A DNA stretch of 64,000 nucleotides from Tsuneonella rigui (GCF_003958625.1 NZ_RSEL01000015.1:103822-167821), one strand, 5' to 3'; positions 13,780-23,605 are shown, counted from the stretch's first letter. Program-made: numbers and translations. The notes: generated by a model not told the origin, from the letters alone.

Positions 13780-14372
13780 GCCCCTGTCTCCTCGAGTTCG
13801 CGGGTGATCGTCTGGTCTTCGTTGCGCTCCTCGCGCTGGCGGCGGTTCCGTGCGCTGGTGGCGATCTCGCCTGCTTCCATCAGCTGCTTGAAGCGGTGGA
13901 GGTCGCGCCGGGTCTGGATGCGCGGCTCGCGCTGGAACAGCTTGGCGACGATCCGGCCGATCGCGCCTGCCGGCGGGTCGTAGGCGATTGTCGCGCGCAC
14001 CACCGTGCCGCGCAGCTCTGCATCCTCGAAGCGGATGCGGCCCGAATTGGCGACGTCGGCGCCATCTTCGGACTGCCACGACAGCTCGCGGTCGGGGATG
14101 TCGTTGGTGATCGCGGCGACCCAGCTCACTTCCTTGTCGCCCGGCGCCTTGACCGTCCAGCGGAAGCGGTCGGCGCCCTCGGGCACGATCGAGACCACGT
14201 TCTCCATCACCGCGGCAAGCTTGGTCTGGTCGCGCCAGAACTGGTAGAGTTCGCTCGCCGGGCGGTTGATGGTCACCGCCTCCTCGATCAGCGTGCGGTC
14301 GGGATCGGCGACCTTGGAGTAAGCGACGGGAGCGTCGTCAGGCGCGTCTGAGTGGTCGGACAAAGGGGGCAT
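13776..14372 (-). CDS. SRPBCC family protein (polyketide cyclase/START-like)
   Basis: A 198-residue protein with an N-terminal helix-grip domain ([19 protein letters not shown], then a beta-rich stretch) and a basic, Arg/Glu-rich C-terminal tail. Such proteins bind hydrophobic ligands; this variant, often annotated as a cyclase/dehydrase, commonly sits beside zinc alcohol dehydrogenases. The stop overlaps the dehydrogenase start. A TTG nine codons upstream (14399) is an alternative start; both candidates have their purine-rich site unusually close. The ligand is unknown. Confidence 0.8.
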   Translation of the reverse strand: MPPLSDHSDAPDDAPVAYSKVADPDRTLIEEAVTINRPASELYQFWRDQTKLAAVMENVVSIVPEGADRFRWTVKAPGDKEVSWVAAITNDIPDRELSWQSEDGADVANSGRIRFEDAELRGTVVRATIAYDPPAGAIGRIVAKLFQREPRIQTRRDLHRFKQLMEAGEIATSARNRRQREERNEDQTITRELEETGA

Positions 14373-14437
14373 CCTCGGCTGAGTGGTACAGCCGGCCAAT
14401 CCCCCGCCGCGGCGTTAAGTTCCTGTATTAACGTGCA

Positions 14438-15682
14438 TCAAGCGGCGACGCGCAGCGCCTTTGCGCCGTGCCGAGCGATGAACGCTTCGACCACCGGCGC
14501 GATCTTGTCGCGCCAGCGGCTGCCGTTGAAGATGCCGTAATGACCCGCGCCCTCGGCCAGCAGGTATTGCTTCTTCGCCCTGGCGAGCCCGGTCGCGAGA
14601 TCGAGCGCCGCCTTGGTCTGGCCGATGCCGGAAATGTCGTCGCGCTCGCCCTCGACCGCCAGCAGTGCAGTGTCGCGGATCGCGCCGAGGTCCACCACCT
14701 CGCCGTGGTGCACGAAGGTGCCGTTCGGCAGCGAGTGCTTCTGGAACACCTCTTCCACCGTCTGGAGGTAGAACTCGGCAGTCATGTCGCAGACGCTGCG
14801 GTACTCGTCGTAGAAGTCCTTGGTCGCCTGCGCGCTTTCCTCGTCGCCGGCGGTGAGATGCTTGAACATCTCGTAGTGGCTCATGAGGTGGTTGCCGAGG
14901 TTCATGCTCATGAACCCGGCGAGCTGCAGGAAGCCCGGATAGACCTGCCGGCCCGAGCCGCGATACTGCAGCGGCACGGTGGCGATCACGTTCTGCCGGA
15001 ACCACGCGATCGGGCGGTTCATCGCGAGGTCGTTGACCGTGGTCGGGGATTCCCGCGTGTCGATCGGCCCGCCCATCATCGTCAGCGTCGCCGGGCGCGC
15101 CGGGTGGCGTTGGTTGTTCATCGCCGCCGTCGCGGCGAGCGCGGGGACCGAGGGCTGGCACACCGCTATCACGTGCGTGTCAGGACCGATGAAAGCGAGG
15201 AAATCGATGAGATAGTCGATGTAGTCGTCGAGATCGAACTTGCCCGCGCTCGCCGGTACGTCGCGCGCGTCGGCCCAGTCGGTGATGTAGACCTCGCTGC
15301 TCTCCACCATCCGCGCGACCGTGCCGCGCAGCAGGGTGGCGTAATGCCCGCTCATCGGCGCGACGATCAGCACCTTGGGCGCATCGTCCGGCAGGCCATC
15401 GCGGGTGAAGCGGCGCAGGTCGCCGAACGGCTTGTTGTAGACGATCGCCTCGGTGACCGCGCGCGAGCGGCCGTCGAGCGTGACCGCCTCGATGTCGAAG
15501 GCCGGCTTGCCGTAGGTCTGTGTCGCATGCGCGAACACCTCGAGCGCGCTTGCCGCCATCGGACCCATGCCCATGTAGGCGGCGGGGTAGCGCGGGTTGG
15601 TCATCAGCTCGGCGCCGATCGAGGCCCAGGCGCTCGCGCCGCTGAGCCAGGCGCGCTGCAATTCGTATGCGTGGTAAAGCAA
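14438..15682 (-). CDS. phaZ: Intracellular polyhydroxyalkanoate depolymerase
   Basis: A 414-residue alpha/beta-hydrolase of the intracellular PHB depolymerase type, which mobilises stored polyester. The nucleophile is Cys175 in AVCQPSVPAL rather than Ser, as is usual for this group; Asp in EGERDDISG and His in AGHYGIF complete the triad. I place the start at a TTG (15682) because it gives the family N-terminus L-L-Y-x-A-Y-E-x-Q-R-x-W, with AGGGGA seven bases upstream. The gene is divergent from the ABC exporter. A PHA synthase is not in the window. Confidence 0.92.
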   Translation of the reverse strand: MLYHAYELQRAWLSGASAWASIGAELMTNPRYPAAYMGMGPMAASALEVFAHATQTYGKPAFDIEAVTLDGRSRAVTEAIVYNKPFGDLRRFTRDGLPDDAPKVLIVAPMSGHYATLLRGTVARMVESSEVYITDWADARDVPASAGKFDLDDYIDYLIDFLAFIGPDTHVIAVCQPSVPALAATAAMNNQRHPARPATLTMMGGPIDTRESPTTVNDLAMNRPIAWFRQNVIATVPLQYRGSGRQVYPGFLQLAGFMSMNLGNHLMSHYEMFKHLTAGDEESAQATKDFYDEYRSVCDMTAEFYLQTVEEVFQKHSLPNGTFVHHGEVVDLGAIRDTALLAVEGERDDISGIGQTKAALDLATGLARAKKQYLLAEGAGHYGIFNGSRWRDKIAPVVEAFIARHGAKALRVAA

Positions 15683-15821
15683 CCGTATTCCCCTGCTGAC
15701 GCCTCTTTCGAGCGTTCGGTATGGGCATCCTGCCGACAATCCGATTCTTGTGCAACGCACAAACTGCGCGGTCGGGTCCCTTCGCAGTGCAGCACTGTGG
15801 ATTTAGCTCACGGGCGGGCTT

Positions 15822-17696
15822 ATGTGCGCGGCAATGGACGAGAGCGAGCGCGGCGACCTCGAAGGGGTCGAGACGGAACCTGCAGGCGAGCGGCGCGGGC
15901 TGTTCAGGCGCAAGCTGCGCGACCCCGGCGAGCCCAAGCCCGCCCGGAGCGTGCGCCCGCTGCTGATGATCTGGCGGCAGGCCCTGCAGTACCCCGGCCG
16001 CGTGGCGCTGGCGCTGGTCGCGCTGACGATCACCGCCGGAGCGACGCTGGCGATCCCGTCGGGCTTCAAGCTGATCATCGACCGCGGTTTCTCCGCCGGC
16101 GGCAACCCGGACGATATCGCGCGCTGGTTCCGCTACCTGTTCCTGATCGTCGGTGTGCTCGCGCTCGGCACGGCGATGCGGTTTTATTTCGTGAGCTGGC
16201 TGGGCGAGCGGGTCGTCGCCGACATTCGCGAGAAAGTGCAGGACAACCTCCTGCGCCTCGCGCCGGGGTTCTACGAGCAGAACAGCCCCAAGGAAATCTC
16301 CAGCCGAATGACCAGCGACACCACGCTGATCGAGCAGGTCGTCGGCACCACAGTCTCGGTCGCCCTGCGCAACACGCTGATGGGCGTGGGCGGCGTCGCC
16401 TACCTGTTCTACCTCGTCCCCCAGCTGACGATGTGGATGGTGCTGGTGATCCCCGCGGTGGTGATCCCGATCACCGTGTTCGGCCGCCGCCTGCGCAACG
16501 TCTCGCGCACCAGCCAGGACCGGGTGGCCGATATCGGCGCGATGGTGTCCGAAGTGCTGGGCGCGATGAAGATCGTGCAAGCGTTTGGCCAGGAAGAGCG
16601 GGAGCAGAAGCGTTTTCGCGACGCGGTCGAGCGCAGCTTTGCCACCGCGAAGCGGCGAATCATGATCCGCGCGGCGATGACCGCGCTGATCATCTCGGTG
16701 GTGTTCGGCGCGATCGTGCTGCTGATGTGGCGCGGCGCTGTCGGCGTCGCGAGCGGCGCCATCTCGGGTGGGACGATCGCCGCGGTGGTGATCACCGCTG
16801 GCCTCGTCGCCGGTTCGCTCGGGGCGCTGACCGAGGTATACGGCGATCTCCTGCGCGGCGCGGGCGCGGCAAGCCGCCTCGCCGAACTGCTCGAAGAGAA
16901 GCCCACCATCGCGCCGCCCGCACGCCCCGAGGCGCTGCCCGAGCCGCCGCGCGGATCACTCTCCTTTCGCAACGTCAGCTTCCGCTATCCCACCCGGCTG
17001 GAAAGCCCGGCGCTGCGCGATTTCACGCTCGAGGTGCAGCCGGGCGAGACGGTGGCGATTGTGGGCCCTTCGGGCGCGGGGAAGAGCACGATCTTCCAGC
17101 TGGTCGAGCGGTTCTACGATCCGCAGGCGGGCACCATCCGGCTCGACGGGGTGCCGCTGACCAGTGCGGACCCGGCCGAGATCAGGAAGCGCATCGCGTT
17201 TGTCCCGCAGGAGGGCGTGCTGTTCAGCGCCAACGCGCGCGACAACTTGCGCTACGGCAACTGGGACGCGAGCGACGAGGACATCTGGGAGGCTGCCCGC
17301 GCCGCCAACGCCGAGGCGTTCCTGCGCGCGCTGCCGCAGGGCCTCGACACCTTCCTCGGCGAGAACGGCACCCAGCTTTCGGGCGGTCAGCGTCAGCGCA
17401 TCGCGATCGCCCGCGCGATCCTGCGCAAGGCGCCGATCCTGCTGCTCGACGAGGCGACCAGCGCGCTCGATGCCGAGAGCGAGCGGTTGGTGCAGGACGC
17501 GCTCGACCGGTTGATGGCGGATCGCACCACTTTGGTCATCGCCCACCGCCTCGCGACCGTGCGGCAGGCGGACCGGATCGTCGTGATGGACGACGGCCGG
17601 ATCGTCGAGCAGGGCAGCCATGGGGTGCTGGCCGAGGGCGGCGGACTCTACGCCCGGCTCGCCAAGCTGCAGTTCGGCGGAGCCGAAGCGGCTTAA
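15822..17696 (+). CDS. ABC transporter, fused permease and ATPase (MsbA-related exporter)
   Basis: A 624-residue half-transporter. After a charged N-terminal region there are six membrane segments (about residues 60-320), then the nucleotide-binding domain: Walker A GPSGAGKST (415-423), signature LSGGQ (519-523), Walker B ILLLDEA and the switch His in IAHRLAT. It should act as a homodimer exporting a lipid-like substrate; it resembles the alphaproteobacterial MsbA-related group, but the substrate is not fixed by sequence. ATG 15822 is chosen; an in-frame ATG at 15834 is possible. Confidence 0.93.
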   Translation: MCAAMDESERGDLEGVETEPAGERRGLFRRKLRDPGEPKPARSVRPLLMIWRQALQYPGRVALALVALTITAGATLAIPSGFKLIIDRGFSAGGNPDDIARWFRYLFLIVGVLALGTAMRFYFVSWLGERVVADIREKVQDNLLRLAPGFYEQNSPKEISSRMTSDTTLIEQVVGTTVSVALRNTLMGVGGVAYLFYLVPQLTMWMVLVIPAVVIPITVFGRRLRNVSRTSQDRVADIGAMVSEVLGAMKIVQAFGQEEREQKRFRDAVERSFATAKRRIMIRAAMTALIISVVFGAIVLLMWRGAVGVASGAISGGTIAAVVITAGLVAGSLGALTEVYGDLLRGAGAASRLAELLEEKPTIAPPARPEALPEPPRGSLSFRNVSFRYPTRLESPALRDFTLEVQPGETVAIVGPSGAGKSTIFQLVERFYDPQAGTIRLDGVPLTSADPAEIRKRIAFVPQEGVLFSANARDNLRYGNWDASDEDIWEAARAANAEAFLRALPQGLDTFLGENGTQLSGGQRQRIAIARAILRKAPILLLDEATSALDAESERLVQDALDRLMADRTTLVIAHRLATVRQADRIVVMDDGRIVEQGSHGVLAEGGGLYARLAKLQFGGAEAA

Positions 17697-17782
17697 GTTC
17701 CGGCCCAATCGACCAAATGCATACCGTACTCGCTCAACGGCGTTGCGCGCGCGCGGGCCGCGGGGGATGAGGTCCAGTCATA

Positions 17783-17800
17783 GCAATCACAATCGATTGC
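17783..17800. promoter_or_regulatory. Inverted repeat upstream of the first M13 peptidase gene
   Basis: GCAATC, six bases, GATTGC lies 21 bases before the start codon of the peptidase gene. The symmetry and position suggest an operator for a dimeric regulator, but the sequence fits no box I can name with confidence. Confidence 0.3.
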
Positions 17801-17820
17801 CATTGGTTGGGGACTCACAC

Positions 17821-19965
17821 ATGAACCGCATGTTCGCCACGCTGGCCGCGGCCGCGTCGTTTTCCGCTATCGCCATCGCCGCGCCGGCCGCCGCCGAGGA
17901 TGCGCCGGCTGCCGGTGCGCCGGCGGTCCAGCAGGAGTACCGCCTGCCCGAGTACGGCGGGTGGGGGTTCAATCCGGCCGAGCTCGACCAGAGCGTCAAG
18001 CCAGGCGACGACTTCTTCAAGTACGTCAACGGCAAGTGGGACGCGGCTGAAGTAATCCCGCCGCAGTATCCTTACAGCGGCGTGGCCCTTGGCCTGCGCC
18101 TCGGCGCGGAGCGCGACATCAAGGCGATCGTCGACGAGATGGCCGCCGGCACCTATCCCGCCGGCTCGCTCGAACAGCGGGTGAGCGACCTCTACAAGGC
18201 CTATCTCGACGTCGACGCGATCAACGCCGCGGGCCTCGCCCCTGCCAAGCCGTTCCTCGACAAGATCGCCGCGGTGAAGACCCGCGCCGACCTCGCGCAC
18301 GCCTTTGCCGCCACCGGCATTCCGGCGCCGCTCGGCATGTACGTGTCGATCGACACCGCCAGCCCGAAGGACAACGCGCTCTACACCGGCATCGGCGGGC
18401 TCGGCCTGCCCGACCGCGACTACTACCTGGTCGATAGCGAGGCGAACCTGGCGATCCGCGCGAAGTACAAGGATTACCTCGCGTTCATGCTCGGCAAGGC
18501 CGGGTACGCCGACCCGAAGGCGACCGCCGAGCGGGTCTATGGTCTCGAGAAGCAGTTCGCCGAACTCGGCTGGGATCGCGCGCTGTCGCGCAATCCGGAG
18601 CTCACCACCAACCGCGTCACCGTCGACGAGTTGAAGGCGATGTCTGGCGGGTTCCCGGTCGAGCTGGTGCTGCAAGACCGCAAGGTCGCCGATGTCGCCG
18701 GCCTCTACGTAGCGCAGCTGCCGCCGACGCAGGACGAGATCGCCAAGCTCGGCCTGACGCCGGAGCAGCTCGCCAAGCTCGGCGGCGGGATGCCCGCGAT
18801 GCTGTCGCTGCTCAACACCGCGCCGATCGAGGACATCAAGGCGTGGATGGCCGCCCGCTTCCTGTCGGGTGCGAGCCAGGTCCTGCCGAGCGACATCGAT
18901 GACGCCAACTTCGAATTCTACGGCAAGACCCTGCAGGGCAAGACCCAGCAGCGCGAACGCTGGCAGCGCGCGCTCGACTTCGTGCAGGGTGCAATGGGCG
19001 AAGGCCTCGGTAAGATCTACGTCGAGCGCCACTTCCCCGCCTCGAGCAAGGCGGCGATGGAGGAGCTGGTCGGAAACTTGCGCTTGGCGCTGGGGTCGAA
19101 CCTCAAGGACCTCGCTTGGATGACGCCGACCACGCGTCTCGCCGCGCAGAAGAAGCTCGACGCGTTCGGGGTGAAGATCGGTTACCCCGATAAGTTCGAG
19201 ACCTATGACGGTCTCACCGTCGTTCCCGGCCAGGCGCTCGCAAGCGCGATGGCGGTCAGCGAATGGGGCTGGAACGACCAGCTCAAGGACCTGCGCGAAG
19301 GGGTCGACAAGACCCAGTGGCTGATGACCCCGCAAACGGTGAACGCCTACTACATGCCGCCGGCGAACGAGATCGTGTTCCCCGCCGCTTACCTGCAGCC
19401 GCCGTACTTCAACCCCAAGGCCGACGCCGCGGTGAACTACGGCGCGGTGGGCGCGACGATCGGCCACGAGATCGGCCACGGGTTCGACGATTCGGGTGCC
19501 AAGTTCGGCCCCACCGGCGCGCTGGAGAACTGGTGGACGGATACCGACCGCAAGACCTTCGAGGCGCTCGGCAACAAGCTCGCCGCGCAGTACGATGCGC
19601 AGTGCCCGTACGATGACGGTAAAACTTGCCACAACGGCCGCCTGACCCTGGGCGAGAACATCGGCGACCTCGGCGGCATCTCGATGGCGTACCAGGCGTA
19701 CAAGCTGTCGCTGAAGGGCAAGCCTGCGCCGATGATCGACGGGCTGACCGGCGACCAGCGCTTCTTCCTGTCCTATGCGCAGGCGTGGCGCTGGAAGTAC
19801 CGCGAGGCGTTCGCCAAGCAGTTGCTCAAGACCGACAGCCACAGCCTGGCCGAAGCGCGGGTCAACGCGGTCGTGCGCAACTTCGACCCCTGGTACGCGG
19901 CGTTCAACGTCAAGCCGGGCGACAAGCTCTACCTCGCACCCGAAGACCGCGTGCACATCTGGTAA
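17821..19965 (+). CDS. Secreted M13 family zinc metallopeptidase (copy 1)
   Basis: A 714-residue neprilysin-family endopeptidase with a signal peptide ending near AAPAAAED, so it is periplasmic or secreted. The catalytic motif is HEIGH (His549, Glu550, His553); the third zinc ligand is Glu in GENIGD. The N-terminal family region LDQSVKPGDDFFKYVNG is intact and the protein ends in HIW. Upstream is a GGGGA ribosome site. A second copy of the same family follows 193 bases later, so this is a tandem duplication. Likely role: turnover of periplasmic or environmental peptides. Confidence 0.95.
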   Translation: MNRMFATLAAAASFSAIAIAAPAAAEDAPAAGAPAVQQEYRLPEYGGWGFNPAELDQSVKPGDDFFKYVNGKWDAAEVIPPQYPYSGVALGLRLGAERDIKAIVDEMAAGTYPAGSLEQRVSDLYKAYLDVDAINAAGLAPAKPFLDKIAAVKTRADLAHAFAATGIPAPLGMYVSIDTASPKDNALYTGIGGLGLPDRDYYLVDSEANLAIRAKYKDYLAFMLGKAGYADPKATAERVYGLEKQFAELGWDRALSRNPELTTNRVTVDELKAMSGGFPVELVLQDRKVADVAGLYVAQLPPTQDEIAKLGLTPEQLAKLGGGMPAMLSLLNTAPIEDIKAWMAARFLSGASQVLPSDIDDANFEFYGKTLQGKTQQRERWQRALDFVQGAMGEGLGKIYVERHFPASSKAAMEELVGNLRLALGSNLKDLAWMTPTTRLAAQKKLDAFGVKIGYPDKFETYDGLTVVPGQALASAMAVSEWGWNDQLKDLREGVDKTQWLMTPQTVNAYYMPPANEIVFPAAYLQPPYFNPKADAAVNYGAVGATIGHEIGHGFDDSGAKFGPTGALENWWTDTDRKTFEALGNKLAAQYDAQCPYDDGKTCHNGRLTLGENIGDLGGISMAYQAYKLSLKGKPAPMIDGLTGDQRFFLSYAQAWRWKYREAFAKQLLKTDSHSLAEARVNAVVRNFDPWYAAFNVKPGDKLYLAPEDRVHIW

Positions 19966-19979
19966 GCTGCTGAAACCTG

Positions 19980-20013
19980 AGCCGGAGGGCGCCCGTCGCG
20001 GCGTCCTCCGGCT
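19980..20013 (+). terminator. Hairpin after M13 peptidase copy 1
   Basis: A 9-bp perfect outer stem (19980-19988 with 20005-20013, AGCCGGAGG/CCTCCGGCT) that extends inward with wobble pairs, 15 bases after the stop codon. There is no T-run, so it may protect the 3' end or terminate weakly. Confidence 0.5.
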
Positions 20014-20158
20014 TGCCGTTCAGCGCCCGGTCAAATCCGCTGTGCTGACACGTGAACAAGCGTTGCCGAATGGGACTTACCTATCGTAAGGTAGGCCTCC
20101 AACGCCGTTAACTGCGAGCGCGCGCATCCAAGCCCGCCGCGAACAACCGGGACTCGCC

Positions 20159-22327
20159 ATGAGCTTCAAATCGATTGCCGCGCTGGGCATCAGCGCCCTT
20201 GCCCTGACCGTTGCCACCCCCGCGCTCGCCGAGGATGCGCCTGCCGCTCCCGCCGCCGCGCCGGCTCCCGCCGCCGCGCCGGCCCCGACGCCGTTGCCAA
20301 CGATGAGCTTCGGCTCGTGGGGCTTCGATCCCGCCGACATCGACACCTCGATCGATCCTGGTGACGACTTCTTCGCTTACGCAAACGCCAAGTGGCTCAA
20401 GGCCAACCCGCTGCCGCCCGAATTCAGCCGCTTCGGCGCGTTCAACCTGCTGCGCGAGAAATCGACCAGCGACGTGAAGTCGCTGATCGACGAGTTGGTG
20501 GCGAAGGACCCGGCCGCGCTCTCGGCGGACGAGAAGCGGATCGTCGATGCCTACAACGCGTTCCTCGACCGGAAAGCGATCGACGCCCCGGGGCTCGCTC
20601 CCGCCAAGCCCTACCTCGACCAGATCCGCAGCGCCGACACGCTCGCCAAGATGGCTACCCTTTGGGGCAGCGTCGGCTATCCCTCGCCGATCGGCGGCGG
20701 GGTGAGCGTCGATGCCAAGGAGCCCACCCGTTACTCGGTCTCGGTCGGCTCGGGCGGATTGGGCCTGCCCGACCGCGACTATTACCTCGATGATTCCGAC
20801 GCTGGTAAGGCGATCCAGGCCAAGTACCGCGATTACCTCGCGTTCCTGCTCGGCAAGGCCGGGTACGCCGATCCCGCGGGGATGGCGGCCAAGGTCTATG
20901 CGTTCGAGGATAGCGCCGCGCGCAAGGTTTCGTGGGACCGCGCCACTCGCCGGAACCGCGACCTCACCTACAATGCGCTGACCCCGGCCGAGCTCCGCGC
21001 GCTCGAGCCCGCGTTCCCGACCGCAGCGTTCCTCGCCGCTGCGGGCTTCGACAAGACCGACCGCTACATCGTCGGCGACCTGCCGCCGACGCCCGAGCGG
21101 GCAAAGGAATTGGGCCTCGACGAAGCCACCCTCGCCAAGATCGGCGGCGGCACCCCGGCGATGATGAAGCTGCTCGAGGCCACTCCGATCGACGTGTTGC
21201 AGGCGTGGATGATCAAGGGTTTCCTGTCGGGCAACGCCGCCGTCCTGCCGAGTGACATCGATGCGGCGCAGTTCGAATTCTACGGCAAGACGCTGGGTGG
21301 CACGCCCGAGCAGCGTCCGCGGTGGAAGCGCGCGATCGACGAGAGCGAAGGCCTGATGGGCGAGCTGGTTGGCGCGGCCTATGTCCAGCGCTATTTCCCG
21401 CCCGCCAACAAGGCGGCGATGGTCGAGCTGGTCAAGAACCTGCGCAAGTCGCTCGGCGTCAGCATCCAGGAGAACACCTGGATGGGCGCGGAGACCAAGA
21501 AGGAAGCGCTCGCCAAGCTCGACGCGTTCGATCCCAAGATCGGCTACCGCGACAACCTCGAGACCTATCCGGGCCTCGCGATTACCCCCGGCCAGCCGCT
21601 CGCCAACCGTATCGCAGCGGCCAAGTGGGAAACCGCCGACGAGCTCAAGAAGCTGGGCGGCCCGATCGACCGCACCGAGTGGGGCATGCTGCCCGAGACG
21701 GTGAACGCCTACTACAACTCGACCAAGAACGAGATCGTGTTCCCTGCCGGCATCCTGCAGCAGCCGTTCTTCGGCCTGACCGCGGACATGGCGGTGAACT
21801 ATGGCGGGATCGGCGCTGTCATCGGGCACGAGATGGGCCACGGGTTCGACGACCAGGGTTCCAAGTCCGACGGCACCGGCATGCTGCGCAACTGGTGGAC
21901 CGACGCCGACCGCGCCGCGTTCGACAAGCTGACCAGCGCATTGGTGGAACAATACAACAAGTTCTGCCCGCTGGGCGAAGGCAAGCCGTGCGTAAATGGC
22001 CGGCTGACGCTGGGCGAGAACATCGGCGACCTCGGCGGGCTGTCGGTCGCCTATCGCGCCTATCACATGGCGCTTGGCGGCAAGCCGGCGCCGGTGATCG
22101 ACGGGCTGACCGGCGACCAGCGGTTCTTCCTCGCCTGGGCGCAGGTGTGGCGCGCGCAGCAGCGCGACGAGACCGCGCTCCAGCGCCTGCGGACCGATCC
22201 GCACAGCCCGGAACAGTACCGGACCAACGGCATCGTCCGCAATTTCGATGAGTGGTACAAGGCGTTCAACGTGACGCCCGACGATGCGCTCTACCTCCCG
22301 CCGGAACAGCGCATCCGCATCTGGTAA
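20159..22327 (+). CDS. Secreted M13 family zinc metallopeptidase (copy 2)
   Basis: A 722-residue neprilysin-family peptidase, paralogous to the gene just upstream. It has a signal peptide (cleavage near PALAEDAP), an Ala/Pro-rich linker after it, the family region DTSIDPGDDFFAYANAKW, the catalytic HEMGH (His557, Glu558, His561), and the zinc Glu in GENIGD. It ends in RIW. The linker (residues ~25-48) is low complexity and absent from copy 1. The two copies share motifs throughout but differ enough that the duplication is old. Confidence 0.95.
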   Translation: MSFKSIAALGISALALTVATPALAEDAPAAPAAAPAPAAAPAPTPLPTMSFGSWGFDPADIDTSIDPGDDFFAYANAKWLKANPLPPEFSRFGAFNLLREKSTSDVKSLIDELVAKDPAALSADEKRIVDAYNAFLDRKAIDAPGLAPAKPYLDQIRSADTLAKMATLWGSVGYPSPIGGGVSVDAKEPTRYSVSVGSGGLGLPDRDYYLDDSDAGKAIQAKYRDYLAFLLGKAGYADPAGMAAKVYAFEDSAARKVSWDRATRRNRDLTYNALTPAELRALEPAFPTAAFLAAAGFDKTDRYIVGDLPPTPERAKELGLDEATLAKIGGGTPAMMKLLEATPIDVLQAWMIKGFLSGNAAVLPSDIDAAQFEFYGKTLGGTPEQRPRWKRAIDESEGLMGELVGAAYVQRYFPPANKAAMVELVKNLRKSLGVSIQENTWMGAETKKEALAKLDAFDPKIGYRDNLETYPGLAITPGQPLANRIAAAKWETADELKKLGGPIDRTEWGMLPETVNAYYNSTKNEIVFPAGILQQPFFGLTADMAVNYGGIGAVIGHEMGHGFDDQGSKSDGTGMLRNWWTDADRAAFDKLTSALVEQYNKFCPLGEGKPCVNGRLTLGENIGDLGGLSVAYRAYHMALGGKPAPVIDGLTGDQRFFLAWAQVWRAQQRDETALQRLRTDPHSPEQYRTNGIVRNFDEWYKAFNVTPDDALYLPPEQRIRIW

Positions 22328-22352
22328 GCGAAGGCCAGTCGAAACCAACCGA

Positions 22353-22383
22353 GGGCGGCGCAAGCAATTGACTTGCGCCGCCC
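22353..22383 (+). terminator. Strong hairpin between M13 copy 2 and uppP
   Basis: A perfect 12-bp stem (GGGCGGCGCAAG with CTTGCGCCGCCC) around a 7-base loop, 25 bases after the peptidase stop codon, followed by TTGCTTC. It is an intrinsic terminator candidate despite the short T-tract, and would separate the peptidases from uppP. Confidence 0.65.
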
Positions 22384-22404
22384 TTGCTTCATGACGCCAC
22401 GCCC

Positions 22405-23247
22405 ATGGGCCTGATCCTCACCGCCATCCTCCTCGGCATCGTCGAGGGCCTCACCGAATTCATCCCCGTCTCCTCGACCGGACACCTGATCCTGGCGTCG
22501 GAGCTGTTCGGCTACGATGCCGGCCAGTGGGCGATGTTCAACGTCGTCATCCAGCTGGGTGCGATACTGGCGGTGGTGTACCAGTATTTCGGCAACTTCT
22601 GGTCCGCCGGAATGGGCTTCATTCGCCGCGAGCCGGCCGGCCTGCTGTTTGTCCGCAATCTCCTCCTGGCGTTCTTGCCGAGCGCGGTGCTGGGTCTCGC
22701 GCTCAAGGACTACATCGACGTGATGCTCGAAAGCCCCGAAGTGGTGTGCTGGGCACTCATCGCGGGCGGCATCGCCATTCTCATTATCGAACGCCGGCAC
22801 CCTCCCGCCGAGATCGAGCTGGCCGAGGGCCCGCGTGAAGGGGACGACGGCGTGGCCGACCTCTCCTTCAAGACGGCGCTCGGGGTTGGGCTAGCCCAAT
22901 GCCTGTCGATGGTTCCCGGGGTCAGCCGGTCGGGCGCGACGATCATGGGCGCGCTGGCGATGGGCGTCCCCCGCAAGACCGCGGCCGAGTTCTCGTTCTT
23001 CCTCGCCATTCCGACGATGCTGGGCGCGACCGCACTCAGTCTTTTCCAGCATGGCGACGAGTTGGCGACGGGCGCGAGCGTCGTCGGCTGGACCGAGATC
23101 GCGGTCGGCTTCGCCGTGTCGTTCGTGGTTGCGCTGATCGTGATCCGCGCGTTCGTCGCCTACGTCTCGCGCCGCGGCTTTGCGCCGTTCGCCTGGTATC
23201 GGATCGTCCTCGGAGCCGTCGCGCTCGTGTGGCTTGCGTTGCGCTGA
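22405..23247 (+). CDS. uppP: Undecaprenyl-diphosphatase
   Basis: A 280-residue polytopic membrane enzyme that dephosphorylates undecaprenyl diphosphate to recycle the lipid carrier of peptidoglycan and surface glycans. Both family signatures are present: the N-terminal EGLTEFIPVSSTGHLI and the later PGVSRSGATI, with the catalytic Glu and Arg they contain. ATG 22405 gives the usual MGLILTAILLGIVEG start. Loss or overexpression in the family alters bacitracin sensitivity. It follows a hairpin and is probably transcribed on its own or with the next small gene. Confidence 0.96.
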   Translation: MGLILTAILLGIVEGLTEFIPVSSTGHLILASELFGYDAGQWAMFNVVIQLGAILAVVYQYFGNFWSAGMGFIRREPAGLLFVRNLLLAFLPSAVLGLALKDYIDVMLESPEVVCWALIAGGIAILIIERRHPPAEIELAEGPREGDDGVADLSFKTALGVGLAQCLSMVPGVSRSGATIMGALAMGVPRKTAAEFSFFLAIPTMLGATALSLFQHGDELATGASVVGWTEIAVGFAVSFVVALIVIRAFVAYVSRRGFAPFAWYRIVLGAVALVWLALR

Positions 23248-23332
23248 AACCACACCCGGGATTCTTCGCGCGCCAACGGAACCCCTGCCATTTTCGGAGA
23301 TTGGTGCCTCCGAAGGTGGATTCGAATTTAAC

Positions 23333-23605
23333 ATGGGTTTCCTGGTTCTGATCGCGGTGGGCGGCATCCTGGGATGGCTGGCCTCGATACTCACTCGCAG
23401 CGACGACGGGCGCGGGATCGCGCTCAACGTCGGACTGGGGATCATTGGCGCGCTCGTCGCGGGCGCGCTCGCGAGTTCGGATTCGCTGCTGATCGGACTG
23501 TCCGCGACGGCGTTGCTGCTGGCGCTGCTCGGCGCGAGCGTGGTGCTCGGCGCACTCTATTTCGCGCGCCGCGCGAATGCCAACCGTGACGGCGCACGGT
23601 CCTGA
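23333..23605 (+). CDS. Small GlsB/YeaQ/YmgE-like membrane protein
   Basis: A 90-residue protein of three hydrophobic segments separated by short Gly-containing turns; the first (GFLVLIAVGGILGWLASILT) and the RSDDGRGIALNVGLGIIGALVAG stretch, split here by the turn, resemble the transglycosylase-associated/GlsB stress family. The family is often stress-induced; its biochemical role is unknown. ATG 23333 has a GGAGA sequence about 35 bases upstream, and only a weak site (GAAGG) nearer by. Confidence 0.65.
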   Translation: MGFLVLIAVGGILGWLASILTRSDDGRGIALNVGLGIIGALVAGALASSDSLLIGLSATALLLALLGASVVLGALYFARRANANRDGARS

